DNA from: Pectobacterium betavasculorum
GTDB lineage: Bacteria > Pseudomonadota > Gammaproteobacteria > Enterobacterales > Enterobacteriaceae
DNA length: 37,888 nucleotides
Assembly (NCBI RefSeq): GCF_000749845.1
Contig: NZ_JQHM01000020.1
Location: forward strand, 1-37,888
Direction of reading: 5' to 3'
Below are positions 16,062 to 26,119 of the stretch, one piece after another (the stretch's first letter is position 1; each line of letters opens with the position of its first letter). The notes beneath the pieces were generated by a model. That model saw only the letters and a list, made by a program, of their open reading frames with translations, was not told the origin of the DNA and did not search any database. The translations under genes were made by a program, and so were the position numbers.

Positions 16062-17744
16062 ATGCTGAATCTGCTGAAAAATATGAAACTCGGTACGATG
16101 TTGGGTACGGGATTCGCCTCTGTCATCATCATCGGTCTGATGGTCGCCGTTCTGGGGCGCGCGCATCTGGTCGATCTGGGCGAAGATATTGAATCGCTGT
16201 CAGAAAAAAACCTGGCCGGTCTCATCCTGATACAAGACGCCAAGAGCGGCTTTGATGCCGTAGCACGTTCAGTACGTAACATTGGCCTGACTGATGACAG
16301 GAACCGTATTCAGGAAGAAAAGCGCCTGATCGATCAGCAAATTGTCCGTAATACTGAAACCCTGACCAAGCTGTATGAGCACCTGTCTGAACCAGAAACC
16401 CGCGACTCGCTGGAGAGCCTGACACAGGCGCGTCCGGCTTACCGGGAAGCCGTCAATAAGGCTGTTGAGCTCGGTCTGTCCGAAAGTGCCGAAGAGAGAG
16501 CACGAGCCGTGCAGCTTATGGTCAATGAAATGCAGATTACGCAGGCCCCCGTCTTCGCCGCGCTAGACAGCATGGCAGAATTACAGAAAAAGCGGACGCT
16601 GGAAATGACGGCAAGCGCCATGCAGGAAGCACGCTCAGATGGTAACACCCTGATCTTCTACGCAGCGATTGCGGTTCTCGTTGGTATTCTGGTTTCCGTA
16701 CTGATTACTCGTACCATCAAAGGCTTGTTGGGTGGTGAAGTGGCTTACGCCGCACAGATCGCTCAGGCGGTTGCGCAGGGAAATCTGGCGGTAGCAGTCA
16801 ACCTACGTCCCGGTGATGACCGTAGCGTGCTGGCGGCAATGAACGGCATGCGCAAAAGCCTGAGTAGCATTGTTGAACAGGTGCGTGAAAGCAGTGAATC
16901 TATCGCAACCGGTGCCAGCCAGATCGCCGCAGGCAGTACCGACCTTAGCCAACGTACAGAAGAACAGGCAGCCAACCTGCAACAAACCGCAGCGTCCATG
17001 GAAGAGATGAGCCAAACCGTCCGCCAGAACTCAGATACCGTTCGTAACGCCGCTCAACTGGCACAGGCGGCTAGCAACACCGCCGCTAAAGGCGGCGAAG
17101 CGGTCAGTAATATCGTTGTCACCATGAAAGAGATTACCGACAGTTCACAAAAAATTGGCGACATCATTAGCGTCATCGACGGTATCGCCTTCCAGACCAA
17201 CATTCTGGCGCTTAACGCCGCAGTGGAAGCTGCACGAGCAGGTGAGCAAGGTCGTGGCTTTGCGGTCGTCGCTGGAGAAGTACGTTCGCTGGCACAGCGC
17301 TCTGCAACCGCCGCCAAAGAGATTAAAGAGCTGATCGGCCACAGCGTCGAGAAAGTCGAGGTGGGCTCCGCACTGGTCAGCGATGCGGGAACGACGATCG
17401 AAGAATTGGTGCGTCAGGCGCGTCACGTAGCCGATCTTATTAACGAAATTGGCGTCACTACGCAGGAACAAGAATCCGGTGTCTCACAGATTCATGATGC
17501 CGTTAACCAGCTCGATCAGGTCACACAGCAGAATGCCGCACTCGTTGAGCAATCCGCTTCCGCTGCCGATAGCCTGAGCGATCAGGCCGCTCATCTGGTA
17601 GAACTCATGAAGGTATTTATCGTTGAAGGCGGGTCGTCACAGCACACGACATCACAGTTGAAAAGACCGCCCAGCGCGAAGATCTCCCTCGCAAGCCCTA
17701 AAAGCAGCGCGGGAAGCAATAACCAAAACTGGGAAACCTTTTAA
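16062..17744 (+). CDS. Methyl-accepting chemotaxis protein (MCP2)
   Basis: This 560-aa chemoreceptor has the same architecture as MCP1: TM1 near residues 12-33, periplasmic helical sensor, TM2 ([20 protein letters not shown] region, about 190-212), HAMP beginning [21 protein letters not shown] in two parts, and the conserved signalling tip. The C-terminus NQNWETF is the exact CheR/CheB-docking pentapeptide. The ATG at 16062 is chosen because [18 protein letters not shown] matches MCP1's N-terminus; the frame can also start at a TTG three codons earlier. Sensor domains of the two receptors differ much more than the cytoplasmic parts, suggesting duplication and a change of ligand. Confidence 0.94.
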   Translation: MLNLLKNMKLGTMLGTGFASVIIIGLMVAVLGRAHLVDLGEDIESLSEKNLAGLILIQDAKSGFDAVARSVRNIGLTDDRNRIQEEKRLIDQQIVRNTETLTKLYEHLSEPETRDSLESLTQARPAYREAVNKAVELGLSESAEERARAVQLMVNEMQITQAPVFAALDSMAELQKKRTLEMTASAMQEARSDGNTLIFYAAIAVLVGILVSVLITRTIKGLLGGEVAYAAQIAQAVAQGNLAVAVNLRPGDDRSVLAAMNGMRKSLSSIVEQVRESSESIATGASQIAAGSTDLSQRTEEQAANLQQTAASMEEMSQTVRQNSDTVRNAAQLAQAASNTAAKGGEAVSNIVVTMKEITDSSQKIGDIISVIDGIAFQTNILALNAAVEAARAGEQGRGFAVVAGEVRSLAQRSATAAKEIKELIGHSVEKVEVGSALVSDAGTTIEELVRQARHVADLINEIGVTTQEQESGVSQIHDAVNQLDQVTQQNAALVEQSASAADSLSDQAAHLVELMKVFIVEGGSSQHTTSQLKRPPSAKISLASPKSSAGSNNQNWETF

Positions 17745-17765
17745 CCACACCACCGACTAACGTAC

Positions 17766-17792
17766 AAAGAAAAGCCGCTGAAATATCAGCGG
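17766..17792 (-). terminator. Left half of a split bidirectional terminator (acts on the liv operon strand)
   Basis: On the minus strand CCGCTGA-TATT-TCAGCGG is followed by CTTTTCTTT, a rho-independent terminator for transcripts coming from the aminotransferase/liv side. The 19-bp hairpin sequence is repeated exactly at 17961-17979. Confidence 0.75.
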
Positions 17793-17798
17793 ATCAGA

Positions 17799-17951
17799 CC
17801 ATTGACAAACCTATTGACTGAATGAAAAACGAGAGTAACGGAATAGAAGAGTAAAGCGTTTGCGCCAGGGATGGCGCAAGCCGAGCGTACAAGGATGTAT
17901 TCACAGCGTCTTTACGATCTATCCGTTACTCTCGCTCTACGGACTTTGTCA
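17799..17951. repeat. Palindromic intergenic repeat, copy 2
   Basis: This roughly 153-bp element is the reverse-orientation relative of the repeat at 2001-2146. Its core (TAAAGCGTTTGCGCCAGGGA, hairpin, GGATGTATTCACAGCGTCTT region) is nearly identical, but its arms are GAGAGTAACGG (17831-17841) and CCGTTACTCTC (17923-17933), different from copy 1 yet complementary to each other. Its ends carry TTGACAAA/TTTGTCA in inverted orientation. It has no coding capacity I can support. It lies between the two exact hairpin copies of the convergent terminator. Confidence 0.85.
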
Positions 17952-17960
17952 GCAACCTCA

Positions 17961-17986
17961 GCCGCTGAAATATCAGCGGCTTTTTT
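17961..17986 (+). terminator. Right half of the split terminator (acts on MCP2)
   Basis: GCCGCTGA-AATA-TCAGCGGC followed by TTTTTT is a canonical rho-independent terminator on the plus strand, 216 nt after the MCP2 stop codon. Its stem repeats the sequence at 17774-17792. Confidence 0.88.
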
Positions 17987-18014
17987 ACATCAACAGGTTG
18001 CCTGCTATCGGCGA

Positions 18015-19205
18015 TTACAAAGCCCGACGTAGGCGGGCTACCGCTTCATGCATTTGCTCATCCGTTGCCGTGGCAAAGGACAGACGCAACGTTGAGTAAT
18101 CGATATTGTCTGGGAAGAAGAATTCTCCCGGCACGAAGACAACGCCCTGTTCCAGCGTCTTTTTCAGCCATTCTGTCGTGTTGAAATCGTCCTGACGGAA
18201 CTTCGCCCACAGGAACATCCCACCCTTCGGCTGGTTAAAGGTGATCACATCACCCAGTTCCTTCTCGACCAACTGTGCCAGCAGTTCACCTTTGTGCTTA
18301 TAAGCATGGCGAATTTTTTCGATCTGCGTCTCCAGACGTCCCAGCCCCAGATAGCACTCTGCGACGGTCTGCGACAGTGCGCTGGCGTGTAGGTCAGCGG
18401 CCTGTTTGATAATCGCCACCTTGTGCAACAGCCAATCCGGCAGAATCGCCCAACCAAGACGCAGACCCGGCGCCAACACCTTCGAGAACGTGGAGGTATA
18501 CAGCACATATTCCGTGCTACCCAGTTTATCCTGCGCCAGTTGGAACAGCGTCGGGTTACGCTCATCGGTGAAACGCAATTCGCCATACGGATCGTCTTCG
18601 ATAATGACAAAACCGTAGCGCTCCGCCAGTTGAACCAATTGCAGGCGACGTTCATAGCTCAGCGTAACACCGCTCGGGTTACCGAAATTCGGGACAATAT
18701 AGACGCCCTTGATGCGCTGTTTTTTCAGCAACTCTTCCAGTTCATCAACCACCATGCCATTGGCATCGGATGATACAGACATCACATTCGCCTGCGCCAG
18801 TTCCAGCGTTTGCAGCGCCGCCAGATAAGTCGGGCGCTCAACGACGAACACATCACCGGGATCGATCATTGAGCGCATAATCAAGTCCAGCGCCTGCTGC
18901 GAACCTGCCGTCACGACAATATCATCGCCACGTGTTTTTACACCGCGCAGAGCGCATAGTTCGGCGATACTATCGCGCAACACGCTACTGCCTTCGGTTA
19001 AACCGTACTGAAATGCCGTTTTTGGCTGTTCGGTAATCGCTAACTGCGTGGCCTGGCTTAAGCCTTCGAAATCAAACAATGCATCTGACGGAATCCCGCC
19101 AGCCAGCGAGATAATATTTTCCATCTTGCTGTGTTTCAGCAGTTCACGGATGGCGGAACTTTTTAACTGAGCGATGCGGTGCGCTAGCAACCCTTCAATG
19201 GCCAT
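18015..19205 (-). CDS. PLP-dependent class I/II aminotransferase linked to the liv operon
   Basis: This 396-aa fold-type I aminotransferase resembles the LysN/2-aminoadipate and MocR-related branch. Visible elements: SLAGGIPSDALF at 33-44, GSQQALDLI at 101-109, the cofactor-contacting NPSG at 176-179 and DDPYGELRF at 204-212, and the Schiff-base Lys242 in STFSKVLAPGLRLGW. There is no N-terminal GntR domain. It starts 29 nt after livF on the same strand and probably ends the operon, suggesting it transaminates branched-chain or related amino acids brought in by Liv. The real substrate is unknown. Confidence 0.85.
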   Translation of the reverse strand: MAIEGLLAHRIAQLKSSAIRELLKHSKMENIISLAGGIPSDALFDFEGLSQATQLAITEQPKTAFQYGLTEGSSVLRDSIAELCALRGVKTRGDDIVVTAGSQQALDLIMRSMIDPGDVFVVERPTYLAALQTLELAQANVMSVSSDANGMVVDELEELLKKQRIKGVYIVPNFGNPSGVTLSYERRLQLVQLAERYGFVIIEDDPYGELRFTDERNPTLFQLAQDKLGSTEYVLYTSTFSKVLAPGLRLGWAILPDWLLHKVAIIKQAADLHASALSQTVAECYLGLGRLETQIEKIRHAYKHKGELLAQLVEKELGDVITFNQPKGGMFLWAKFRQDDFNTTEWLKKTLEQGVVFVPGEFFFPDNIDYSTLRLSFATATDEQMHEAVARLRRAL

Positions 19206-19234
19206 GTCTTCTTAACCTTTCAACAAAACTTCAA

Positions 19235-19936
19235 TTATCCGCCCAGATAGGCCGAACGTACCGCTTCATTAGCTAACAATGCCGCACCGGTATCTTCCAA
19301 CACGATATGACCATTTTCAAGTACATAACCCCGGTCAGCCAGTTTCAGCGCCTGATTGGCATTTTGCTCTACCAGGAAGATGGTCATGCCCTCTTCGCGC
19401 AATTGCTGGATAGTATCAAAAATTTGCAGAATGATAATCGGCGCCAGCCCCAGCGACGGCTCGTCCAGCAGCAGTAAACGCGGCTGGCTCATCAGCGCAC
19501 GGCCAATCGCCAGCATCTGCTGCTCACCGCCGGACATGGTGCCGGAGCGCTGGGCGCGTCGCTCATAAAGACGCGGGAACAGATCGTAGACGCGAGCAAT
19601 GCGCTCCTGATACTGATCGCGCTCGGCAAAGAACCCGCCCATCGCCAGATTTTCCTCTACCGTCATGCGGGAAAAGACGCGACGGCCTTCCGGCACAATC
19701 GCGATCGCTTCGCGCATAATCTGCGCCGTCTGCCAGTGTGTGATGTCCTTACCGTCAAATGTAATAATGCCTTCCGTCGCGCGCGGATCGCCGCACAGCG
19801 TGCCCAGCAGCGTGGTTTTACCGGCACCGTTCGCGCCGATCAGCGTAACAATCTCGCCCTGATTAATATGCAGGCTCACCTGATGCAGCGCCTGAATTTT
19901 TCCGTAGTGGGCCGAAACCTGATGTAATGACAGCAT
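19235..19936 (-). CDS. livF: Branched-chain amino-acid ABC transporter ATPase LivF
   Basis: This 233-aa ATP-binding subunit has Walker A GANGAGKTT, the signature MSGGEQQMLAIGRAL and Walker B LLLLDEPSLGLAP, followed by LVEQNANQAL with the switch region typical of LivF. With LivG it powers LivHM. It is 5 nt after livG in a tightly packed operon. Length and sequence correspond to E. coli LivF. Confidence 0.95.
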   Translation of the reverse strand: MLSLHQVSAHYGKIQALHQVSLHINQGEIVTLIGANGAGKTTLLGTLCGDPRATEGIITFDGKDITHWQTAQIMREAIAIVPEGRRVFSRMTVEENLAMGGFFAERDQYQERIARVYDLFPRLYERRAQRSGTMSGGEQQMLAIGRALMSQPRLLLLDEPSLGLAPIIILQIFDTIQQLREEGMTIFLVEQNANQALKLADRGYVLENGHIVLEDTGAALLANEAVRSAYLGG

Positions 19937-19941
19937 AAACG

Positions 19942-20712
19942 TTATCCTTCACCCAGATAGGCACGGATGACATCCGGGTTGTTACGAATTTCAGCTGGGG
20001 TGCCTTGTGCCAGCGGCGTTCCCTGATTGACGACATAAATCCGGTCAGAAATCCCCATTACCAGCTTCATATCATGTTCGATCAGCAAAACAGACACCTG
20101 ATGGCTATCGCGCAGTTCCGCAATCAGCTGATTTAACTCGTCAGTTTCTTTCGGGTTCAAACCCGCGGCAGGCTCATCGAGCATTAACAGCTCAGGTCGC
20201 GTCACCATACAACGGGCAATTTCCAGACGGCGCTGCTGACCGTAAGCCAGATTCCCCGCCTGACGGTTCGCTAAATCCAGCAGGCCGATACGCTCCAGCC
20301 ACACCGCGGCACGCTCTTGCGCATCGGCTTCCGCACGACGAAAGCCCGGTGTTTTCAACAGCCCGGCAAACACGCCGCTTTTCAGGTGCTGATGCTGCGC
20401 GACCAGCAGGTTCTCGACCACCGTCATCTCACGGAAGAGACGAACGTGCTGGAACGTGCGCACCACGCCCATGCGAGCAATGGCCTGTCCAGATAACCCT
20501 TCCAGATGACGATCGCGTAACATGATAGAGCCGCCGCTCGGGCGATAAAAACCGGTCAGGCAGTTAAAAACCGTGGTTTTTCCCGCCCCGTTCGGGCCGA
20601 TCAGCGAGACAATTTCGCCAGCATGAATGTCCATTTCAACATTGTTGACCGCCAGCAGGCCGCCAAAACGCATCATCAGACCTCTGACTGATAACAGTGG
20701 CTGCGTGCTCAT
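19942..20712 (-). CDS. livG: Branched-chain amino-acid ABC transporter ATPase LivG
   Basis: This 256-aa ATPase shows Walker [10 protein letters not shown] near 39-47, the LivG-type signature [14 protein letters not shown], Walker [14 protein letters not shown] and the switch His in [12 protein letters not shown]. It overlaps livM by 4 nt (ATGA). It is the partner of LivF in the cytoplasmic motor of the high-affinity leucine/isoleucine/valine system. Confidence 0.95.
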   Translation of the reverse strand: MSTQPLLSVRGLMMRFGGLLAVNNVEMDIHAGEIVSLIGPNGAGKTTVFNCLTGFYRPSGGSIMLRDRHLEGLSGQAIARMGVVRTFQHVRLFREMTVVENLLVAQHQHLKSGVFAGLLKTPGFRRAEADAQERAAVWLERIGLLDLANRQAGNLAYGQQRRLEIARCMVTRPELLMLDEPAAGLNPKETDELNQLIAELRDSHQVSVLLIEHDMKLVMGISDRIYVVNQGTPLAQGTPAEIRNNPDVIRAYLGEG

Positions 20713-21983
20713 GCTTGCTCTTCCTTCTTCGCGACTTTCAACTTCATCTCAGGACGCTTCATCGGCAGCAGGCCTTGCGGACGCCAAATCATCATCAGAA
20801 CCATCAATGCACCCAGCAGCAGCATGCTGTATTCATTCAGGTCGCGCATCAGCTCACGGGACACGACCAGCAGGATTGCCGCGAGAATAACCGCAAACTG
20901 CGACCCCATGCCGCCCAGCACAACAATAGCCAACACAAAGGCCGACTCAGCAAATGTGAACGATTCCGGGCTGACAAAACCTTGACGTGCGGCAAACAGC
21001 GTACCTGCAAACCCAGCGAACGCAGCGCTAATAGTAAAGGCGGTCAGCTTGATGCGCGTTGGGCTCAGACCCAGAGAACGACAGGCAATTTCGTCATCAC
21101 GTAGCGCTTCCCAGGCACGTCCTAACGGCATCCGCAGCAGACGATTAATCACAAACAGGGTCAACACGACCAGCAGCAGCGCGACCAGATACAGGAAGAT
21201 AATACGGTCGCTGGGGTCGTATTGCAGACCAAAGAAATTATGGAAAGTATCCCAACCGCCGTCGCGTGCGTTGCGGCCAAATTCCAGACCAAAGAAGGTC
21301 GGTTTAGGGATCTGGCTGATGCCGTTCGGACCGCCGGTAATTTCGGTATTATTCAACAGCAGGATACGGACAATTTCGCCGAACCCAAGCGTCACAATCG
21401 CCAGATAATCACCCCGCAAACGCAGCACCGGAAACCCCAGCAGGAAGCCGGACAGCGCCGCCACCATGCCCGCCAGCGGCAAACTTTCCCAGAAGCCCAA
21501 TCCGTAATAGTGGTTCAGCAGTGCATAGGTATAGGCGCCGATGGCGTAAAACCCGCCGTAGCCCAAAACCAGCAGACCAGACAGACCAACCACAACGTTC
21601 AAACCCAAACCCAGCATCACGTAAATCAGCGTGAGAGTGGCGATATCCACCGTTCCGCGCGAGACCAGAAACGGCCAGGCGATAGCGGCGATAATCAACG
21701 CCGCAGCGAGTATTTTCTGGCGTGGTGTGCTGCCATCAAAGCTCGGCAACACCAGCGATGGGGCGGAAAATTTCTTGATGCTTTGCTGGAAAAAGGGGCG
21801 AATCAACTGGAAGAAGAACACCACGATGCAGCCCGCGCCAATCCAGTACCAGCGAACTTCATCGGCACCGCGCACCACCAATTTGGTGCCATCCAGCGCC
21901 AGTTGCATACCCATTAAGAACGAGGCCAGCACCAGCAGCATGAACGCGGAAACAAACGCATTAACCAGGTTGAGCTGTTTCAT
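20709..21983 (-). CDS. livM: Branched-chain amino-acid ABC transporter permease LivM
   Basis: This 424-aa inner-membrane permease has an N-terminal extension of about 90 residues with two to three extra hydrophobic segments, as in E. coli LivM (425 aa), then the core with [20 protein letters not shown], the cytoplasmic EAA-like loop [20 protein letters not shown] and [18 protein letters not shown]. It overlaps livH (4 nt) and livG (4 nt), consistent with coupled translation and heterodimer assembly with LivH. Confidence 0.95.
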   Translation of the reverse strand: MKQLNLVNAFVSAFMLLVLASFLMGMQLALDGTKLVVRGADEVRWYWIGAGCIVVFFFQLIRPFFQQSIKKFSAPSLVLPSFDGSTPRQKILAAALIIAAIAWPFLVSRGTVDIATLTLIYVMLGLGLNVVVGLSGLLVLGYGGFYAIGAYTYALLNHYYGLGFWESLPLAGMVAALSGFLLGFPVLRLRGDYLAIVTLGFGEIVRILLLNNTEITGGPNGISQIPKPTFFGLEFGRNARDGGWDTFHNFFGLQYDPSDRIIFLYLVALLLVVLTLFVINRLLRMPLGRAWEALRDDEIACRSLGLSPTRIKLTAFTISAAFAGFAGTLFAARQGFVSPESFTFAESAFVLAIVVLGGMGSQFAVILAAILLVVSRELMRDLNEYSMLLLGALMVLMMIWRPQGLLPMKRPEMKLKVAKKEEQA

Positions 21984-22906
21984 ACCTTCTCAACCTCCGG
22001 GCGACCCAGAATACCGGTTGGCATCACCAGCAGTACCGCAATCAGCAGCGCAAACGACACCGCATCTTTGTATTCCGTACTCAGGTAAGCGGACGTCAGC
22101 GCTTCGGCTACACCCAAAACCAGCCCGCCGATCATCGCGCCAGGGATACTGCCAATCCCGCCCAGCACCGCTGCCGTAAAGGCTTTCATCCCAGCCATGA
22201 AACCGATATAGGGGTTGATGACGCCGTAAAATTGCCCCAGCAGCACGCCTGCAACGGCAGCCATGAGTGCGCCAATGACGAAGGTCAGGGAGATCACGCG
22301 ATCGGTACTGATACCCAGCAGGCTAGCCATTTTCAGGTCTTCCGCACAGGCGCGACAGGCGCGCCCCATACGGGAATAGCGAATAAATAGCGTCAGCGCC
22401 AGCATGGCGAGGAACGTCACGATCCAGATGGTCAACTGCATGGTGCTAATCGTCGCGGCAAAGCCATTGCTTTCGCCCAGCACCCACTGACCAGTCACCA
22501 GACTCGGCAGCGCAACATCACGCGAGCCCTGATTCAGACTGACGTAGTTTTGCAGGAAAATCGACATCCCGATGGCAGAAATCAGTGCAATCAGGCGCTT
22601 TGACGTTCGAACAGGTCGGTAGGCCACCCGTTCGATACTCCAGCCGTAGGCGCTGGAAATCACTACGGCGGCAATAAATGCGACGCTAATCAGAAGCCAG
22701 CCAGCATCGATGCCCATCATCATCAGAGCCGCAATAACAATAAAGGAGACATAGCTACCGATCATATAAACCTCGCCGTGCGCGAAGTTAATCATGCCGA
22801 TAATGCCGTAAACCATGGTGTAGCCAATGGCGATCAGCGCATAGGTGCTGCCCAACGTCAGGCCGTTGAACATCTGCTGAAGAAAGTAGAGGAACTGCTC
22901 GGACAT
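21980..22906 (-). CDS. livH: Branched-chain amino-acid ABC transporter permease LivH
   Basis: This 308-aa permease is near-identical to E. coli LivH, including the N-terminus [20 protein letters not shown] and the conserved [15 protein letters not shown], the EAA-type loop [19 protein letters not shown], and the C-terminus [13 protein letters not shown]. It lies 157 nt after livK, across a region of GC-rich inverted repeats that may give livK-rich transcripts. Confidence 0.96.
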   Translation of the reverse strand: MSEQFLYFLQQMFNGLTLGSTYALIAIGYTMVYGIIGMINFAHGEVYMIGSYVSFIVIAALMMMGIDAGWLLISVAFIAAVVISSAYGWSIERVAYRPVRTSKRLIALISAIGMSIFLQNYVSLNQGSRDVALPSLVTGQWVLGESNGFAATISTMQLTIWIVTFLAMLALTLFIRYSRMGRACRACAEDLKMASLLGISTDRVISLTFVIGALMAAVAGVLLGQFYGVINPYIGFMAGMKAFTAAVLGGIGSIPGAMIGGLVLGVAEALTSAYLSTEYKDAVSFALLIAVLLVMPTGILGRPEVEKV

Positions 22907-22925
22907 ACCTTAACCTTAAATGCCG

Positions 22926-22950
22926 CCCCCGCGCCTTGCGGCAACGGGGG
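22926..22950. promoter_or_regulatory. GC-rich hairpin between livK and livH
   Basis: CCCCCG and CGGGGG (about 22926-22931 and 22945-22950) form a short, stable stem with a GCC...GGC pair inside, 20 nt before livH. Together with other C/G runs near 23035-23055 it may protect or attenuate the livK end of the message so the binding protein is made in excess over the membrane subunits. No T run follows on the minus strand. Confidence 0.5.
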
Positions 22951-23063
22951 CTTCGGTATTGAGGGATTAGTAGTGGTACAGACTCAGAAGGCGGAGAATG
23001 CTCTCCACGCCGAAGAGACAGACAACGGCGCATTCCCCCGTTCTCGCCTCCCCCGCATGATGA

Positions 23064-24176
23064 TTATTTCACTGCGCTGGAAGTACCGTCTTTGTGCCAC
23101 TCAAATACGCCAAATTCAAACCCTTTCAGGTCGCCTTTTGCATCCCAGCTTAATGGTCCCATTACGGTATCCACAGATTTCGCCTTCAGATCCGCAACCA
23201 GTTTTTCCGGCTCATCGCTACCGGTACGTGTCATCGCGGTGGTCAGTGATTGCAGCGCGGCATAAGTCGTCCAGACGAACGGACCGGTTGGGTCCAGTTT
23301 CTTGGCTTTCAGCGCATCCACAATCGGTTGGTTAGCAGGAACCTGATCGTAACGCTTCGGCAGCGTCACCAGCATACCTTCAGATGCATCGCCTGCGATG
23401 TTAGACAGCGAAGAGTTACCCACGCCTTCTGGGCCCATAAACTTGGTTGTCATACCCGCCTGACGTGCCTGACGCAGAATCTGTCCCATTTCTGGGTAGT
23501 AGCCGCCGAAATAAACAAAATCGACGTTCTCTTTCTTCAGACGCGCAACCAGCGTAGAGAAATCTTTATCACCCGCCGTCACACCTTCAAACAGCACAAC
23601 ATTCGCACCGGCTTTTTTCAGGCTATCCTGAACAGAGCGGGCCAGACCTTCACCATATTGCTGTTTATCATGAACCACGGCGATACGCTGCGGTTTGATG
23701 GTTTCGACAATGTATTTTGCTGAGGTTGGCCCCTGATCGGAGTCCAGCCCCGTGGTGCGCAGCACCATTTTGTAGCCGCGCGTGGTCAAGTCGGCGTTGG
23801 TTGCCGCAGGCGTAATCATGATCACGCCTTCTTCTTCATAAATATCAGACGCAGGCTGCGTGGAGGAGGAACACAAATGGCCAATCACATAACGGATACC
23901 GTCATTGATGACTTTGTTCGCTACGGCAACCGCCTGCTTAGGGTCGCACGCGTCATCATATTCCACACCAACCAGTTTATTGCCGTTTACGCCGCCTTTG
24001 GCATTGATATCAGCAATAGCCTGACGCGCGCCAATGAACTCCATGTCGCCATATTGCGCCACTGGACCAGACATTGCGCCAACAACCGCAACCTTAATAT
24101 CAGCAGCGCTGACTGCGTGGCTAAACGCCGCAGCCATACAACCCATCAGCAATACTTTACCTTTACTGAATTTCAT
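23064..24176 (-). CDS. livK: Periplasmic branched-chain amino-acid-binding protein (LivK/LivJ type)
   Basis: This 370-aa secreted binding protein has the signal peptide [20 protein letters not shown]...AVSA and mature start [20 protein letters not shown]. It carries the two conserved Cys (DDACDP and GHLCSS) that form a disulphide in the family. The details ([57 protein letters not shown]) lean to LivK, but some positions are LivJ-like. Only this one gene is present; E. coli has livK and livJ flanking panM. The ATG at 24176 gives a proper signal peptide; the frame is open seven codons further. Confidence 0.9.
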   Translation of the reverse strand: MKFSKGKVLLMGCMAAAFSHAVSAADIKVAVVGAMSGPVAQYGDMEFIGARQAIADINAKGGVNGNKLVGVEYDDACDPKQAVAVANKVINDGIRYVIGHLCSSSTQPASDIYEEEGVIMITPAATNADLTTRGYKMVLRTTGLDSDQGPTSAKYIVETIKPQRIAVVHDKQQYGEGLARSVQDSLKKAGANVVLFEGVTAGDKDFSTLVARLKKENVDFVYFGGYYPEMGQILRQARQAGMTTKFMGPEGVGNSSLSNIAGDASEGMLVTLPKRYDQVPANQPIVDALKAKKLDPTGPFVWTTYAALQSLTTAMTRTGSDEPEKLVADLKAKSVDTVMGPLSWDAKGDLKGFEFGVFEWHKDGTSSAVK

Positions 24177-24580
24177 TCTTTTTACCCCATCTGTCATTAT
24201 GGATATTGCCGAAAACCTGGCCGCTTTCTGCCATAACCTGCTATTTTCTTATAAGTAAGAAAGGCTTAGGTTATTATTAGTAATGTTTTTTAAGAAGGCT
24301 TTATTTTTCATATTATTAAACAGGAATTTTATGCTGCAAATCAACTCACACTGTCAGAAACAAGCGGAGCAAACAGCACAAAACACCAGATGCAAAAACC
24401 AGCATTCAATTTATATATAGTCAGATATTCTACTTTATGCATTAATTGTTGATGGATTACTCGAAAAACAAAGAATGAGAAAAACATTTGCCCTATTAAC
24501 CATAACGCCCAAATTACACAACTGATTCACTACAAAACAACTACATTATTCTTCACTCACATGATGGAGTGCCGATAAAA
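24177..24580. other. AT-rich divergent control region between livK and panM
   Basis: About 400 bp without a supportable gene. It is AT-rich (several A/T tracts between 24240 and 24560) and must hold the livK promoter on the minus strand and a panM promoter on the plus strand. In E. coli livK is Lrp-controlled; Lrp sites are too degenerate for me to place here. Confidence 0.5.
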
Positions 24581-25030
24581 ATGAAACTCACCATTGAATG
24601 CCTCACCCAATTCAGCCCCCAGGACAAAATTGATCTGGCGAAAATCTGGCCGCATCAAAACATTGATTTATTAGAAGCGGGACTTAAACCGACTCGACGA
24701 CTTTTCGCCGCGCGGTTTAACGATCGGTTACTCGGAGGAGTGCTGGTTGAAATTGCGGGGGACTATGCAGAGCTGAGCGATATGATGGTACGTGAAGTGA
24801 CACGTCGGCGGGGCGTAGGACAACTTTTGGTTGATGAAGCGCGCCGTCAGCTTCCTGAAGTGAACGAGTGGTGGCTGGCCACCGCCAACCATGCCGCCAT
24901 TAAAGAGGAAGTGCTGGCACGGTTTATGGTGTCCTGCGGCTTTTCACCCGTATCCGGCGGCTGGCGCTATATTCGCAGACAAGAAACGACGCTGATTCTT
25001 GACGAACTCAACCCGGACAAGCCGGACTGA
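24581..25030 (+). CDS. panM: PanD maturation/regulatory factor PanM (PanZ), GNAT family
   Basis: This 149-aa protein has a GNAT fold: MKLTIECLTQFSPQDKIDLAKIWP matches PanZ, followed by AARFNDRLLGGVLVEI, the CoA-binding REVTRRRGVGQLLVDEA and GGWRYI. PanZ binds the aspartate decarboxylase precursor PanD in a CoA-dependent way, triggering its self-cleavage and limiting activity, so it tunes beta-alanine and CoA synthesis. It is about 20 residues longer at the C-terminus than E. coli PanZ. A GTG four codons upstream is a less likely start. Confidence 0.88.
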   Translation: MKLTIECLTQFSPQDKIDLAKIWPHQNIDLLEAGLKPTRRLFAARFNDRLLGGVLVEIAGDYAELSDMMVREVTRRRGVGQLLVDEARRQLPEVNEWWLATANHAAIKEEVLARFMVSCGFSPVSGGWRYIRRQETTLILDELNPDKPD

Positions 25031-25035
25031 CATCA

Positions 25036-25069
25036 GACAAAAACAAAACGACCGGGCATTACCCGGTCG
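25036..25069 (-). terminator. rho-independent terminator of rpoH
   Basis: On the minus strand CGACCGGG-TAATG-CCCGGTCG is followed by TTTTGTTTTTG. It begins 26 nt after the rpoH stop codon. The same stem may also stop panM transcripts, but the plus-strand tail (CTACAGAAAG) is not T-rich. Confidence 0.88.
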
Positions 25070-25094
25070 CTACAGAAAGAAATGATGGGAGCGA

Positions 25095-25952
25095 TTACGC
25101 TTCTATCGCCGCTCGCAGTTTTTTCATCGCATTCTTTTCTAACTGACGCACACGCTCAGCGGAAACACCGTATTGATCGGCCAGTTCCTGCAAGGTGGAT
25201 TTGTTGTCATCATCCAGCCAGCGAGCGCGAATAATGTGCTGGCTACGTTCATCCAGCCCTTCAAGCGCGTAGGTGAGCTTATCGGCCGCATGCGTATCCC
25301 AGTTATCTTCTTCAATGCCATCGGCAAAGTCAGACGATTTATCCTGTAGGTAAAGCATCGGCGACATCGCTTTGCCGTCGTGCGAATCCTCTTCCGGCGT
25401 CGGATCGAACGTCATGTCCTGCGCCGCCATGCGGGATTCCATCTCGCGCACGTCTTTGCTGGTCACGCCAAGTTCACGCGCTACCAGTTCGACTTCATCC
25501 TGATTAAACCAGCCGAGACGCGTTTTCGTCTTGCGCAGGTTAAAGAACAGTTTACGCTGTGCTTTGGTGGTCGCCACTTTCACGATACGCCAGTTACGCA
25601 GCACGTATTCATGAATTTCTGCTTTGATCCAATGCACGGCGAAAGAAACCAGACGCACGCCCACTTCAGGATTGAAGCGACGAACCGCTTTCATCAGGCC
25701 GATGTTCCCTTCCTGAATCAGGTCCGCCTGCGGCAGGCCGTAGCCGGAATAGTTACGGGCAACGTGAATAACAAAACGCAGGTGTGACAGAATCAGGTGC
25801 TTAGCAGCCTCCAGATCGCCCTGATAATGCAGTCGTTCAGCCAGCTCCCGCTCTTCCTCCGCCGTCAGCATCGGATAGGCATTGGCGGCACGAATATACC
25901 CTTCCAGACTGCCCTGGGGAACTAAGGTGAAAGTTTGCATATCTTTGGTCAT
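25095..25952 (-). CDS. rpoH: RNA polymerase heat-shock sigma factor RpoH (sigma-32)
   Basis: This 285-aa sigma factor has region 2 ([60 protein letters not shown]), the RpoH box QRKLFFNLR at 132-140, and the region 4 [23 protein letters not shown] ending [13 protein letters not shown], all almost as in E. coli. It directs RNA polymerase to heat-shock promoters. Known control is by mRNA secondary structure around the start and by DnaK/FtsH; upstream promoters here include a clear sigma-E site. Confidence 0.98.
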   Translation of the reverse strand: MTKDMQTFTLVPQGSLEGYIRAANAYPMLTAEEERELAERLHYQGDLEAAKHLILSHLRFVIHVARNYSGYGLPQADLIQEGNIGLMKAVRRFNPEVGVRLVSFAVHWIKAEIHEYVLRNWRIVKVATTKAQRKLFFNLRKTKTRLGWFNQDEVELVARELGVTSKDVREMESRMAAQDMTFDPTPEEDSHDGKAMSPMLYLQDKSSDFADGIEEDNWDTHAADKLTYALEGLDERSQHIIRARWLDDDNKSTLQELADQYGVSAERVRQLEKNAMKKLRAAIEA

Positions 25953-26087
25953 TCAGCCCTCTCAGTTGCTCTACTCGTCATATTACAGTCGGCTATCTTA
26001 GCACTGCTTCACCGCCTCGTTTTGCACAAAAATGGCAAAATGCGGCACCTTAAAGCGTATGTATTGAAACCTTCATAATCTATCTAT

Positions 26088-26115
26088 TCAGACTGTGATT
26101 TCGCTCGCAAGTTCC
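26088..26115 (-). promoter_or_regulatory. Sigma-E (RpoE)-type promoter of rpoH (P3-like)
   Basis: On the minus strand GGAACTT (26115-26109) is separated by 16 bp from TCTGA (26092-26088). This closely mirrors the E. coli rpoH P3 promoter (GAACTT, 16 bp, TCTGA), which keeps rpoH transcribed at lethal temperature. It lies about 135 nt upstream of the start codon. Confidence 0.85.
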
Positions 26116-26119
26116 TACT

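Noticed and set aside
21222-21917. 231-aa open frame antisense to livM
   Set aside because: Low-complexity Gln/His-rich shadow of livM codons.
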